DNA from: Maylandia zebra
Lineage: Eukaryota > Chordata > Actinopteri > Cichliformes > Cichlidae
DNA length: 64,000 nucleotides
Direction of reading: 5' to 3'
NCBI RefSeq assembly: GCF_041146795.1
Contig: NC_135185.1
Location: 9,565,029 to 9,629,028, forward strand
Below the pieces are notes generated by a model, which was given only the letters and a program-made list of their open reading frames with translations, did no database searches and was not told the DNA's origin. Below are positions 10,262-21,724 of this stretch, in pieces; within the stretch, counting starts at the first letter, position 1, and each line of letters starts with the position of its first letter. The translations under genes and the position numbers were made by a program.

Positions 10262-11911
10262 CTATGAAGTGTTCAGCAGTCTGATGGCCTGATGGAAGAA
10301 GCTGTCTCTCAGTCTGCTGGTTCGGGACCGGATGCTGCAGAACCTCCTTCCTGATGGAAGTAGTCTGAACAGTTTATGGCTGGGGTGACTGGAGTCCTTG
10401 ATGATCCTCCCCGCTTTCCTCAGGCACCGCTTCCTGTAGATGTCTTGGAGGGAGGGAAGCTCACCGCCAATTATCCGTTCAGAGCACCGCACTACTCGCT
10501 GGAGAGCTTTGCAGTTGTAGGCGGTGCTGTTGCCATACCAGGTGGTGATGCATCCAGTGAGGATGCTCTCAATGGCACAGTGATAGAAGGTCCTGAGGAT
10601 GCGGGGGCTCATGCCGAATCTTTTCAGTCTCCTGAGAAAGAAGAGGCGCTGCTGCGCCTTCTTCACTGTTTTGTTTGTGTGTACTGACCACGTAAGATCC
10701 TCAGCCAGGTGTACTCCAAGGAACCGGAAGCTGCTCACTCTCTCCACAGCAGCGCCGTTGATGGTGATGGGGGTGTGTACTTCTCTGCACCTCCGGAAGT
10801 CCACTATCAACTCCTTTGTCTTTGCGACGTTGAGGGTGAGATGGTTGTCTTGACACCAGTGGGTCAGGGCGCTGACCTCCTCCCTGTAAGCCGTCTCATC
10901 ACCATTGGTGATAAGACCCACCACTGTAGTGTCGTCCGCAAACTTCACAATGATGTTGGAGTTGTTAGTGGCTGTGCAGTCGTAGGTGTAGAGTGAGTAC
11001 AGGAGAGGGCTCAGTACACACCCCTGTGGAGCACCAGTGTTCAGTGTGATGGGGGATGAGGTGATGCTGCCCAGTCTGACCACCTGGCGTCTGTCAGACA
11101 GGAAGCTAAGGATCCAGCTGCAGAGGGAGCTGCTCAGTCCTAGATCCTGCAGTTTCCTGTCCAGCTTCGAGGGAACGATGGTATTGAATGCTGAGCTGTA
11201 ATCTACAAACAGCATTCTCACATACGTGTCTCTCTTCTCCAGGTGTGACAGGGCAGTGTGTAGTGTCAGGGCTATGGCATCATCAGTGGACCTGTTGTGG
11301 CGGTATGCGAACTGTAGAGGGTCCAGTGAGTCGGGTAGTGCAGAGCAGATGAAGTCCCTGACCAGCTTCTCGAAGCATTTGCTTACGATGGGGGTCAGGG
11401 CTACAGGTCGCCAGTCGTTCAATGAGGAGATGGTGGAGGATTTGGGTACAGGGACGATGGTGGCCATTTTGAAGCAGGCTGGGACTACAGACAGAGAGAG
11501 GGAAAGGTTGAAGATGTGCATGAACACTCCAGCCAGCTGAGCCGCGCATGACTTGAGGACGCGGCCGGGAATCCCGTCCGGACCAGTAGCTTTGCGTGCG
11601 TTCACCTTCCTGAAGCACTTCCGCACATCCTCCTCAGACACAGTGTGCGCACTGACGTCATCCGTGGTGCGCACACTGTCCGGTCTCATGGTGTTCGCTG
11701 TGTCGAATCTAGCGTAGAATATGTTTAGATTCTCACACAGAGAGGCCGTGGTCTGCGGTGTGCTGGGTCTCCCTCTAAAGTCTGTGATCGTGTTTAGTCC
11801 CTGCCACATACTCCGAGGGTTGTCAAACTGTTGCTCCACCCTGTCCCTGTACTCACGTTTGGCTGCTTTGATCGTCTTCCGGAGTTGGTAATGTGCGTGT
11901 TTGTAGTCCAA
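10262..11911 (-). CDS. Rex1/CR1-like reverse transcriptase, 549 codons open
   Basis: This is an intact stretch of non-LTR ORF2. RT motifs appear in order: ATGPDGIPGRVLKSC, WRPVALTPIVSKCFEKLV, LFVDYSSAFNTIVP (motif A), GAPQGCVLSPLLYSL (motif B) and the catalytic FADD in VKFADDTTVVG (motif C). The thumb and C-terminal region follows, with the characteristic LTHWCQDNHLTLNVAKTKE and HKLFRLLPSGRRF. The first methionine is probably internal to the original ORF, because the N-terminal endonuclease is missing. With the catalytic aspartates kept, the RT fold may be intact, but the copy lacks a 5' promoter. The clade name is inferred from motif style; the jockey/CR1/L2 group is certain. Confidence 0.85.
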   Translation of the reverse strand: MDYKHAHYQLRKTIKAAKREYRDRVEQQFDNPRSMWQGLNTITDFRGRPSTPQTTASLCENLNIFYARFDTANTMRPDSVRTTDDVSAHTVSEEDVRKCFRKVNARKATGPDGIPGRVLKSCAAQLAGVFMHIFNLSLSLSVVPACFKMATIVPVPKSSTISSLNDWRPVALTPIVSKCFEKLVRDFICSALPDSLDPLQFAYRHNRSTDDAIALTLHTALSHLEKRDTYVRMLFVDYSSAFNTIVPSKLDRKLQDLGLSSSLCSWILSFLSDRRQVVRLGSITSSPITLNTGAPQGCVLSPLLYSLYTYDCTATNNSNIIVKFADDTTVVGLITNGDETAYREEVSALTHWCQDNHLTLNVAKTKELIVDFRRCREVHTPITINGAAVERVSSFRFLGVHLAEDLTWSVHTNKTVKKAQQRLFFLRRLKRFGMSPRILRTFYHCAIESILTGCITTWYGNSTAYNCKALQRVVRCSERIIGGELPSLQDIYRKRCLRKAGRIIKDSSHPSHKLFRLLPSGRRFCSIRSRTSRLRDSFFHQAIRLLNTS

Positions 11912-11949
11912 TGTGTTCGCGGAGGCAAAGGCGGTGAGGGGTTAACTGT

Positions 11950-13593
11950 GATGGGTGAACAGATAATAATCGGTCAGCTCGCAGATGATACCACCCTGTT
12001 TCTAAGAAATGAGGACCAGATTCCTTTACAGGCGATCAACCACTTCTCCAAAGCTTCTGGCCTACAGCTGAATATTAATAAATGCGAAAATCTCTCTCTG
12101 CATGAGTGTCCCCTGCAAGCAATAAATAATATACAGATCAAAAAAGAGGTTAAGTATCTAGGCATTGTAATTTGCAAGGATAAGACATCAACAGAAAATA
12201 AAAATATCTGTACCAATATAGAAAAGTGTAAGTCAATTTTAAACAGGTGGCTGTAAAGGGACATAACTCTGTTTGGGAGAATCTTGCTAACCAAAATGGA
12301 CAGTCTGTCCAGACTAATGTATCCAGCCTTTTCTCTGCCCATATCTCCAAAACTAATTAAATCTATAAATAATCTTAATTTTAGGTTCATATGGAGGAAC
12401 AAATGTCATTATATAAAGAAAAATGATATGATTAAGAATTATGAAGAGGGTGGGGCTAATGCCATTGACTTTGATGTTATGAATGGTGTACTAAAATTGA
12501 AATGGTTAAGATCTTTCATTAGGAACATTCATTTTGGAACATTATTCCCAATGTGATTTTTGGCAAAATGGGTGGAATAGACTTTTTGTTACGTTGTGAC
12601 TTTGATTGCAGTTCGTTACCTGTTAAACTCTCAGCTTTCCATCAGCAGGTCCTTCTCTACTGGAAATTAATCTATAAACATAACTTTACTCCTCACAATA
12701 CCCCTATATGGAACAACAGGTATATCCGTTTGTGTAGGAAATCTGTGTACGTGGATGAATGGAGATCTAAAGGGATTTGGGCTGTAGCTCATTTTATGGA
12801 TGATAATGGGGTCTTATTAAAACATGAGACGTTTTGTGAGAAATTTGATGTAAGATGTACTGTTAAGAGATATAAATCCCCAGTGAAAGCCATCCCAGTC
12901 CCTTTGAGATCAACGATAAAAGAAGATATTGTGCACTCTAAAATTTCTCCTGGACTGAGGCAGCTCTGCATAGCTGGAGTTGAATTTGGTGACAGCAGGT
13001 TTACAAACAAAGTGATCAGGAATATTTTGATAAACGAAATTTGCCCTAATCCGGTTAAAAGAAATTATATCCTTAAAGAATTTGAGACCATGGAGGTTAA
13101 CGCGATAAGAAAAAAGTATATCTCACTTCCTCTTTCCCCTAAAGTAAAAGAGGTTCACTTTAAAATCATTAATGAGGTTTATCCAACCAATGAATTCTTA
13201 AGACGGAAATTTAATTTAGATGTGAACGCCTGCACATTTTGTGAAAATGATATTGAAAGTCTGGATCACTTGTTTTTCTACTGTGAATCAGTGCACTCCT
13301 TCTGGACTGACATGTGGAGCTGGCTACAGTCCAGGAGAATTCAGTTACCACATTTGACGGTGACAGTAATAAAATTTGGAATACTTGCTGAGAATGCAGA
13401 TTTTGACCTGTTGATTAGGACGTTTTTGTTAATGGGAAAATTTTTTATTCACAAATGCAGATACTTTAAAGCTAAACCATGTATAAACAGATGGCTGAAT
13501 GACTTTAAACTCTGGGCTAAGTCGCTGAAACTCGTGAATACTAAGAAAGCCCATAAACTTGTTGTTTTATTTAAAGAGTTTAATCTATGTTAA
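11950..13593 (+). pseudogene. L1-like ORF2, post-RT and C-terminal part (broken)
   Basis: The interrupted L1-like ORF resumes at about 11950 with MGEQIIIGQLADDTTLFLRN, which carries the catalytic ADD of RT motif C. A stop follows at about 12256, and the protein continues in a second frame (12284-12556) with FRFIWRNKCHYIKK. A third, long frame (12553-13593) holds the C-terminal region. This last part contains the zinc-knuckle-like CTFCENDIESLDHLFFYC, a C-x2-C-x7-H-x4-C pattern as in L1/Tx1 ORF2 C-termini. At least two frame breaks show the copy is dead. Confidence 0.82.
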
Positions 13594-13872
13594 AAAAAAA
13601 AAAACCTCCCTATTTTATAATCATGACTGCCCTTTTTGCTCATGTTATTTTTTGCCTTTGGTTCAAATCCTTCAGTGACTGTTCTTTCTTTTTGTACTAA
13701 CTCTTTTAGTTTTGTGCTTATTGCTTTTTTGTTTTGTTTTTTTCGTTTTTTTTTTTCTTGCTATAATGCTCAACCGAGGATGTAACATAATCAGATTAAT
13801 GACGGTGTATGTTATACTGTTGTTTGTAAATAAAGTTTAAAAAAACAAAAAACAAAATCGCTCTGCTAACAT

Positions 13873-14623
13873 GCTAACAGCACATTTGAGCTACTCACCC
13901 CCTCCCTCCTGGCTCAAAGCTTCTTCTTGGTTGGTAACCAATGTGGCTCACAGCTCAGTGGACATTTAAATGAGAAAGTATACTGTATATTTGACACATT
14001 TAAGGAAAATACTAATAAAATAAAAATAAACAAAATAAATGTTCCCTTTAGAATTTTGTGCTCTTTTTTGCTCTGTAAAATAGTTGTTTTCTTTTAGAAT
14101 CACTAATCTTAGCAGTAGGATTTAAAAACAAAATCACAAACAGGAAATAACCCCACACAGCACATGAAGCAGAAACAGCTGAACCATGAGGGAACACTGT
14201 CCCCCTGTGGTCAATGTCGGGAACTACAACAGTAATAATAATAATGAGACGAAGTCACGTATGAGGCGTGAATTTTTATTTGATCATAAACTTCTGGCTT
14301 TAATTTATCTGAAGAAGATTTTATATTTTTGTGCGTTTATAATGAGCCAGTATGAATAAATCTGCACATTGACCTGAGCATTAATGTGATGAAACAGAAA
14401 CCAGCGCGACAGCGCCCCCTGCAGATCATTCCCGGGAGCTCTCCCTGGTGTCAGGAGATCAGCTCAGAAATGTGAGAATTGAATAATTTGTGGATTTTAG
14501 AAGAAGCTGATTTTGAGAACGATAATGGCGTGATTTTATTGTGAAAGCTGGTGCCGGAAGTTCCCCCGTGTTTTTCTGGATGAAGATGAGCAGCGGGTCG
14601 TGCACGCGCTGAAGTAAAGCGGG
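13873..14623. other. Intergenic, no gene recognised
   Basis: AT-rich DNA between the LINE and the tRNA gene. Short (TAA) runs occur near 14235. Nothing coding or structured is evident. Confidence 0.5.
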
Positions 14624-14627
14624 AAAA
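14624..14627 (-). terminator. RNA polymerase III terminator of tRNA-Ser
   Basis: A run of four T on the minus strand lies nine bases past the tRNA 3' end, the usual minimal pol III stop. Confidence 0.75.
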
Positions 14628-14635
14628 CTTCTGAC

Positions 14636-14717
14636 CGACGAGGATGGGATTCGAACCCACGCGTGCAGAGCACAATGGATTAGCAGTCCATCGCCTTAAC
14701 CACTCGGCCACCTCGTC
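14636..14717 (-). tRNA. tRNA-Ser (anticodon GCU)
   Basis: The 82-nt minus-strand sequence folds as a class II tRNA. The acceptor stem GACGAGG pairs with CCTCGTC, followed by discriminator G. The D-arm/A box reads TGGCCGAGTGG, the anticodon loop CTGCTAA gives GCU, a long variable arm is typical of serine, and the B box is GGTTCGAATCC. There is no intron. It appears intact and matches vertebrate tRNA-Ser-GCT in layout. Confidence 0.96.
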
Positions 14718-14719
14718 AT

Positions 14720-16513
14720 ATCGGCGTACCCGCATCAACCCCCAGGAAAGAGGCGCGCGGAGGTCAGACATTGTGGGATTGAGGAAAAACACGAGAAAAG
14801 TGTGCGCGGAGATTGTGGGGATCACTCGGGCCGTGCGCGCGCGCGTTTGTGAGGAAGCCGTCAGTGAGTGTGGAGGCGCCCACCACAGGACAAACCTGAA
14901 GGTGGAGGCAGATTCCACGTGTGCTCATTCATGACGAGAGGCAGAAACTCTGCAATAAAGGTGAAAAATATATTTAAAAAATAATAAAAAGTTTAACAGC
15001 AGGGACAGTAATGTAACGAGTAACGAGAGTATTTCAGCAGAACTTCAAAGTACAACAAACTTTTATTGGCAGTGACAACAGAGCCAAAGTCTGAGATCAT
15101 TAAACGTGCGAACTGCATCTGCCTGTGTGTCGCGTTTGTTGTGGATGGAGCTGCCTGTGGGGTGTCGACAGTTACACCAGCAGAGGGCGCTGTGAGCTCC
15201 ACCTGGCTGCACCTGGAGGCTTCTGCTGCTTTTATCTGAGGCAGGATCACTGAGGCGCTGTGAGAGCAGGAGTGAGTCATGTTTAACCAGCATCCAGCTT
15301 CGCTCTCTAAACGCCGCTTTTTGTTTGCGTGGGAGAATTTCAAGGTGAACCCGACACCTGGCCTCCGCGGGGAGGGAGGACGTCACGCGGCTGTGTCAGA
15401 TCAGCTGGCACTATTCGCCGTTTGCAGACGTGAACGGCACAGAGTGTGAGGACGGGGCCGAGCAGCAAAAGATCTGGGTCTCTGCCGAGAGCTGGCAGCT
15501 TTCTGAGGAGCTCCAGCTTCCTGTAAAGCTCGGAGAAAAGGGAACATCGGTTTGTGGTTATAAATATATGTAGGTGAGCGTGTGACGCGGACTCTGCGCT
15601 CCCACGGGTGGGAGAGGTGTGGAGGAAACGGGCCAGGTCACAGTTTGTAAACCCTAAACTGTACCAGAGACGGCTCAAGGCTTCACGTACCTGAAGGCTC
15701 GGGTACTGCTGACCTCTGAACCTCCACCTCGTGAGCACTTCCTGTGTCGCAGAACCTCCGTCACCATTATTATCACTATTAATTATTTTTTGTGCAGGTG
15801 TGCATTTATTTTTCCACCAGGTTGGATTCTCCCGCCTGAGCTGTGAACATCCACGTATGATGGGGGATCATCTCTTTTATTTGGCGCCCAGCGTTCATCA
15901 GTTCGGGGTTCCTCAGCCTGGAGAACCTCGTTCGGTTCTCAGCTTTCTGCGTTTCTTGTTTTGCTCATTTGCAGATTCATTTGATGTCTGGTTGTGGTTT
16001 GAGTGCAAACGCAGCCCTTCACAGGTGGCGAACAGCTCGTGTTCTCGCCGCTTGGCCAGTTTTATTTGCCAGTCGGTTTATATAAAGCAAAAGATGTAAA
16101 ATGGTACTCAGACGAATTGTTGAGGTGCTCTTTTAGCGCACACTGGTGTGATTTCAGCTCAGAAAACCAAAGGTAGACATTTTTGTGTCTGATTGGATCC
16201 TGCCAGCAGCTCGGAGTGTGAGTTAGAAAGCACCAAACAGCCCTGTTCGGGTTAAAAGGCGGCGTGGAAGTGCAGAGCATTTAGTGCGAAGCTTTCAGCG
16301 TTCAGAAATAGCAGACACTTTGTCTTTGATTTCATTGTCCAAATCTCGTCCGCACGCCCTCCACGCACGGATGTAGGGCCTCCTCTCTGAGTCAGGACTG
16401 GGCATGCTCCGACCAGGAGGAACCTGCAGGAGCTCTACGCTGATAAAAGCTCCAGTTACACATTATGTAACCTGGCTTTAAAGTCCCAGTCCGCCAGGTT
16501 TCTGCAGGGAGGG

Positions 16514-16514
<1 letters not shown>
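14720..16514. other. Intergenic, no gene recognised
   Basis: This stretch is moderately GC-rich just upstream of the tRNA, then mixed. Several reading frames of 60-155 codons occur, but none has recognisable domains, consistent splice signals or conservation-like composition. Confidence 0.45.

Positions 16515-16582
<68 letters not shown>
16515..16582. repeat. (AC)34 microsatellite
   Basis: Uninterrupted 68-bp dinucleotide run. Confidence 0.97.
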
Positions 16583-16585
<3 letters not shown>

Positions 16586-17081
16586 TGCTGGGTTTGCTGT
16601 GATGGCCAACATATCAGCCCACACTGCTGCTTTCTCTGAGCCTGGGTTTAAAATAGCTCAGCTGATATTTGTGAGGGTTTTATATAATCGGCACCTCCTG
16701 ATCTCCTCTTCATGCTGGAGCTTGTATCCTATTCTTTTTCTGCCTGAATCTCTTTCACTCTCTCTGACAAAAGCAGCAGGATGAATCTGTCAGAGAGAAG
16801 TAGCCCGTCTGCCCTCACACAGACAGACATTAAAAATCCTCCTCTTCATCGTGCTTCATCGCGCTCTGCCTATGAGGTAAACATGCAGCGAGCACAAAGG
16901 ATGATCGGTACGCTAATGGTCCTGCATTTTACTCTTCCTACACAAACTGAAGAGCCCGTTTATCTGTGACAGCTTCCGTCTGTGCGCTCTTTACTGCGGG
17001 CTGCTGGGCTCGTTACGCAGCATGCACGAACGCTGAAACAGAGACGGGCTGGACGCTGTGTAGGCACAGTGACCTCACAGC

Positions 17082-17352
17082 AGCCATATTTTTGGTCACA
17101 CGATGTCATTAAAGATGCTCCGACAGGATCAGACAGCACAAACAGGGAGGCTGTGGGTTAAAGAGGCCACGCCCCTAATAGCGCAGACTTGAATGTGAGT
17201 TATAAAAACGTTATGAGGGGGAAATTATCCACAGAAACAGCTCCTGTATCGTCCTGTAAGCATGTTTGTTTCTGCTGTAAAGTTTTAACGTGGGAGTCTA
17301 TGGGCACTGCTCACTGCTGCCTCTGCTGGACGTAGGAGGAACTGCAGCTCGT
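17082..17352 (+). repeat. Interspersed repeat family, near-complete copy
   Basis: Conserved blocks occur in order: 'gtgacctcacagcagccat', 'aaagaggccacgcccc', 'gctgtaaagttttaacgtgg' and 'ggaggaactgcag'. Copies with the same order are at 29838-30136 (+) and 50945-51245 (-). No inverted termini or target duplications were found, so the element class is unknown. Confidence 0.65.
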
Positions 17353-19950
17353 GCAGGCTGTGTCTCCACAGACCCCACAGAAGGGTTACATCAGCTGACT
17401 GAACTCAACCCCCAGGGCTCTGAGGACAGATCAGATTACGTATGTTAAAGTCACCGCCAAACTAAAGCCTTTTTTCACTCTGCACAGTGGGCGGAGCCTC
17501 GTGTCGCGGAGCTTTGAGGGGGTTTTGGGACTTTTGCTGCTTGGCTTGCCTCGCTGTCTAACCTCCTGTGGGTGACCTCTCAAATCCTGCAATGCATTAG
17601 ACAGACAGAGGAGTATGCACAGGTGTGTCTCTCCTGAAAGAGGTGTGGCCACAGCTGGAATATGGAAACCACACGAGGAGGAGGACTCTTCAAACAGGAG
17701 CCGTTCTTTAGTTTGTGCTCGTGTTCTTATCAGGGGTCAGTGCAGAGTTGGTCAAACATGATGCTTTAAAGGGAACAATGTCTCTTTTTCGCCCTCTTTC
17801 CTCACCTCCTGCTTCGCATCTTTGGTGGGAGGGGCTAAGATGGTAAGGAAATGAGTCCTTTCGGGCTGGTTTCCTCCTTCTCCTTCCTCCCAGCCTGCTT
17901 TGATTGATCTTTTGGGGGTAAATAAATCATTGATCTGAATCGTTACCGGGTGGATTTCTGTCTTTGGAGACGCCACGTGGACGTGCTGCAGATTGTTGAG
18001 TGATCCTCCCCTGCTGCATCACTTTGACCTGTCTGAATGCAGGTGAGGCTGATTACATCACCGAGGCACAGCGCGCTGATCGCCGGATCGGAGTCGCCAT
18101 TAGTGGAATTATTTCCTGCTGCTGTGAAAAAGCCCACGGCTGTGATTCATCCACAAACAGCAAAGACAGAAACTCGACTGAGACAGAATCTGTTTAAAAC
18201 CTTTTAGTGTCCTTGTTCGCTTTAGTTTCACAGCACAAAGATTAAATATGAATTCATGAATGTTCATATTTGTATTTTCAGAAGTTAATCTAAACTATTA
18301 TCCTCTGTGAAATATGTCAGATGATCGGGTAGATGATGGAAACATTATTAAAGAAGTTTTTCAGACGATATTTTTAATCAGCTGCGAATTTCCAGTGTTT
18401 TCCTTCTGGATACGTGTGAAGAATAAAAACAAAAGGTTCTAACACATGGAGTCATCAGAGAGCCTGAAAATAATCCTTGTTCAGTGTTTAATTCCTGAAT
18501 CCTGAAGAAATAATCCAGGATCTGTGAAGGAAAAGAAATAACTAGAAATCAGACGGAGTCAGAGCCGGTGGAGGGAGCAGACTCCACAGTTTGGGTCAAA
18601 CACAGAGCACCTGACTGGAGGGACCTGGATGCTGAGGGAAGGACCCGGACTGTGGAGGGCTTCTAGACCTGACTGCAGCCGGTGCAGTGAAGCTCAGCAT
18701 TGTGGAAGAGCTGGAGGCGGGACAGAGAGGCCCGACTGACACCAGTGTAGGTGTACAACTGACAGGAAACGAGAGCATGAACGACAATTTCACAATCTCT
18801 CACAGGAAGCTCTGACCCGGATATGGAGCGGCAGTGAAAGAAGCTCTGTTTAAACCCTGAGGTCAAAGCCGGGGTCAGAGGTTTTTGGCATCGGTGGACA
18901 AGCGGATCAGAATGTCTCCTCTGATGGAGTCAGAGGAGATGAAAAGGAGCGTTCCTGTCTTATCCTCATTCAGGCGAAGGAAGCTCTGAGCCATCCGGTT
19001 CTTGATGTCCTGATTGATACGATGATGCTATCCACCTGGACTTGTTGGGACTGAGGGGGAGCTAAAGTGGAATATCATCAGCATAGAGGAGATACCAAAA
19101 CCCACACACTGACTTATAAGAGCTGCTCATTTGTAAACGTCACAGGTGACTGCTGGTGAATATCCACGATGGTGCTGAGAGTTATTAATATTACTGGAGG
19201 ATCTGAGGGTGTTGATGCTTCAGTATGTGGCTCTTTATCTCACAGGCCTGAGAGTCAGCCTTGAATCCTGATGCCCTCCTCTTTATATTCCTCTGTGTGT
19301 GTGTGTGTGTGTGTCTGTGTGTTAGATTCTGCTGAGATACAGCAGCCTCTCTTCACACATGCAGTGCATACAAACAGCCAGCACCCACACAGCTCACACT
19401 CACACACACACCATGACAAAAGCCAGCAGCCACCCACACACACTCATATCCATGCACATACATACCCCTGAACACACACACACACACACACACTCAAAAG
19501 CTAAGGGCCTTTTGTGCTGCAGTGAGCATCCACCCATGTGTTGGTCTGTCCGTCCATCCACAGCCCCGGTCTCTCCTCATGCCAGAATCACCTCACCCAG
19601 CAGGGCTGCTGGAGCCACCTCCGCTGACTCCCTTCGATGTGGAGTAGCAGCTCGTGGCTGAGCTCCTCACCCTCCTCACCCTTCAGACGAAGCTCATTTC
19701 TGCTGCCCGTGATGACAGCTGAGGGTAAGGACATCGATCGACTGCTAAATCACCTTTACCTTCACACTCAGCTGTCTCTCTGGCATGCCCGGGGTCTGGT
19801 GGCGTACCTCACCAAGAACTGAACCACCTTCAAGGTTAAACCTGATGCTAGGTGACTTTCTCACTGTGGGTCAGAATGCGTTTTGTTCTTCAATGACTAA
19901 TCTGCAGCTGGGTCCGTGATCCAGAGGACAGGTTGGAGATGATGACTGCT
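17353..19950. other. Intergenic, mostly unexplained; degenerate LINE-like part at 18860-19100
   Basis: No gene recognised. The stretch at about 18860-19100 contains phrases such as 'atcatcagcatagaggagat' that resemble antisense L2-type RT sequence, which suggests an old minus-strand LINE relic; this is weak. The remainder has no clear structure. Confidence 0.35.
19294..19495. repeat. TG/CA-rich low-complexity stretch
   Basis: A short (TG) run near 19295-19320 is followed by dispersed CA repeats to about 19495. Open frames across it are composition artefacts. Confidence 0.7.
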
Positions 19951-19952
19951 GC

Positions 19953-20250
19953 AGGCGATCGTGGCTCAAGAGTTGGGAGTTCGCCTTGTAATCGGAAGGT
20001 TGCCGGTGTCGTTGGGCAAGACACTTCACCCGTTGCCTACTGGTGGTGGTCAGAGGGCCCAGTGGCGCCAGTGTCCGGCAGCCTCGCCTCTGTCAGTGCG
20101 CCCCAGGGTGGCTGTGGCTACAATGTAGCTTGCCATCACCTGTGTGTGAATGTGTGTGTGAATGGGTGGATGACTGGATATGTAAAGCGCTTTGGGGTCC
20201 TTAGGGACTAGTAAAGCGCTATATAAATACAGGCCATTTACCATTTACCA
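19953..20250 (+). mobile_element. tRNA-derived SINE resembling cichlid AFC family
   Basis: The head reads 'gtggctcaagagttggga' (A-box-like) and 'aaggttgccggt', where a B box should follow; a small deletion has removed most of the B box. The body carries 'gacacttcacccgttgccta'. The tail 'tagtaaagcgctatataaat' and 'aggccatttaccatttacca' is shared with LINE-type 3' ends. The internal promoter is damaged, so this copy is probably silent. The AFC name is from memory. Confidence 0.8.
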
Positions 20251-20925
20251 GTCACAGCAGACCAACACGCTAACATTCATCATGACAAACAGACTGACAG
20301 TGAGGACGCGGCACAGAGGAGACAGCAAAGCCACAATTCAACAGTGAGACAGAGATCTTCGTCATGATGGTGCATCGCTATGGTGACCATCCGATTTTAG
20401 GATTTAGGCGCTGAGCATGAAACTTTTTTGGTTCAAAGGTTTTCTGGTCTCCTCTTAAACTGACCAATCAGAGCTGAGCATGCAGATCAAAGAGCCTAAG
20501 GAAAGCCAGAGAGAGAGCTGTCTGCTGAAAAACCATAGGCCATCGAATTAATTTTGATCTGATGGGGAGGAAATGAGCAGCAGACGGGACAGACGCCTCA
20601 GCGACTGGAGAAGCAGTACGGGGCTCGGGTCTAAGTGGCCACATTAATAGGAACAGAAGCGTGTTACAGTAACAACTGTGTGGCTGACAGGACGACTGAA
20701 AATCAGACGACTGCGCTTTGAAGGAGGACTTGAGCCTCACTCTGTGTTTTATAATGGCGTTCACCATGGTAACCGACGCAGCAGACCTGACCTGCTCCTG
20801 ATCGGTGATCAGCGAGTACCAAAAATACTCCAACTGACCAATCAGGTCTGTGGACGAGAGCGTCATCCTACGTGAAGATCAGAGCGTCTTTAGTGTGTTT
20901 ATTTGACGATCAGGAGGAAATCTCG
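20251..20925. other. Intergenic, no gene recognised
   Basis: Mixed-composition DNA. The minus-strand frame 20468-20866 has no recognisable motif, and I regard it as chance. Confidence 0.45.
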
Positions 20926-20929
20926 TGAG

Positions 20930-21700
20930 GAACTTTATCCCGATTTTGTCCCGTTGGCTGTGTCAGCTAGGCGCCATGACCGCTTTACGTGCCTCCGCGT
21001 GGCGAGCAGGACGCCTGTCTGTGTTTACTGTCGCTGATCCTCAAAAGTTTCTCCAAATTAGATCAAGAATCAGACGAAATCTGCTCGCATATTTTTTCAG
21101 ACTGTACGGCAAACAGACTGTGTCATCTGGCCCAGTAAATCACCACAGTCCCTGCGGCGGCTGTGCAAATGGCACATGGATTATCCATTCATCACGGTGG
21201 TCTCTCTCCCCTTTCTCTCTCTCATTCTCCGTGGCCTTATTCAAAGTGCTCTAATTAATCAGCCTTAAATAGATGGACAGACCTACATTACTGACACAGC
21301 TCCTCCTGCACCATGTACTATTTAACACACAGATGGCTCTGCAGGCTGGCTGTGTGTCTCCAAGTCTCTCACAGTTTTCCCAGGAATGATTAATCACGCA
21401 GCCTGATGCCGCTGATTTGATATCAATGAAATCGCTGCACCTCTAATTAAAATTTCATTTCCTAAATTGCAACCAGGGGTTGGCTTCGTCGCTCGTTTAG
21501 ATACAGCACTAAATGAATTCCAGTTTCATAACGAGTTGTTAGAGAAAGCCCAGGGAGACAGATGGCAGGGGGGTAAAAATGGCGAGTTTTCCACAAAATG
21601 TGCATGATTCAATTAAAAGAGAAAATTCAGCGGGTAGGCCGACATCCAGAAAAGGAATGAACAAACAAACAGGTCAACAAAGACAGCAAACACCACACTG
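20930..21700. promoter_or_regulatory. Candidate conserved noncoding element
   Basis: This block is free of recognised repeats and of good reading frames. It is rich in homeodomain-type TAATTA/ATTAAT sites, for example 'gctctaattaatcagcctt' near 21250, 'atgattaatcacgcagcctg' near 21385 and 'cctctaattaaaatttcat' near 21441. It lies in the long gene-free interval between gphn and the minus-strand gene at 31 kb. Composition and context suggest a developmental enhancer, but conservation has not been tested. Confidence 0.4.
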
Positions 21701-21724
21701 CTCACCAGGGAGACCGAGATAAGT

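Larger units (their letters stand above)
9864..11940 (-). mobile_element. Rex1/CR1-like LINE, 5'-truncated
   Basis: A minus-strand non-LTR retrotransposon inserted in the middle of the L1-like element. Its 3' end is at the low-coordinate side, where 'caaatcaaatcaaatcaaat' marks a short tandem 3' terminus as in CR1-group elements. The 549-codon frame 10262-11911 is uninterrupted, so this copy is younger than its host LINE, which has lost its frame. The endonuclease domain is absent. Confidence 0.85.
9248..13856 (+). mobile_element. L1/Tx1-like LINE, 5'-truncated and interrupted by other elements
   Basis: The insertion is bounded by a perfect 16-bp direct repeat, ATCGCTCTGCTAACAT, at 9232-9247 and 13857-13872, and it ends in an A-rich tail, as expected for target-primed reverse transcription. 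RT and C-terminal coding sequence are present in plus orientation. The element is split by a Tc1 end (9660-9800) and by a Rex1/CR1-like LINE (about 9864-11940). Its first 42 bases (9248-9289) are an exact copy of its own 13302-13343. Confidence 0.88.

Noticed and set aside
14451-14918. Minus-strand frame of 155 codons over the tRNA
   Set aside because: It spans the tRNA-Ser gene and GC-rich flank; coding through a tRNA with no homology is chance.
15063-16099. Four frames of 107-132 codons on both strands
   Set aside because: No domain, no supporting splice sites and mutual overlap; not enough to call a gene.
16392-16580. Reading frame of alternating Cys-Val residues
   Set aside because: Pure translation of the (AC)34 microsatellite.
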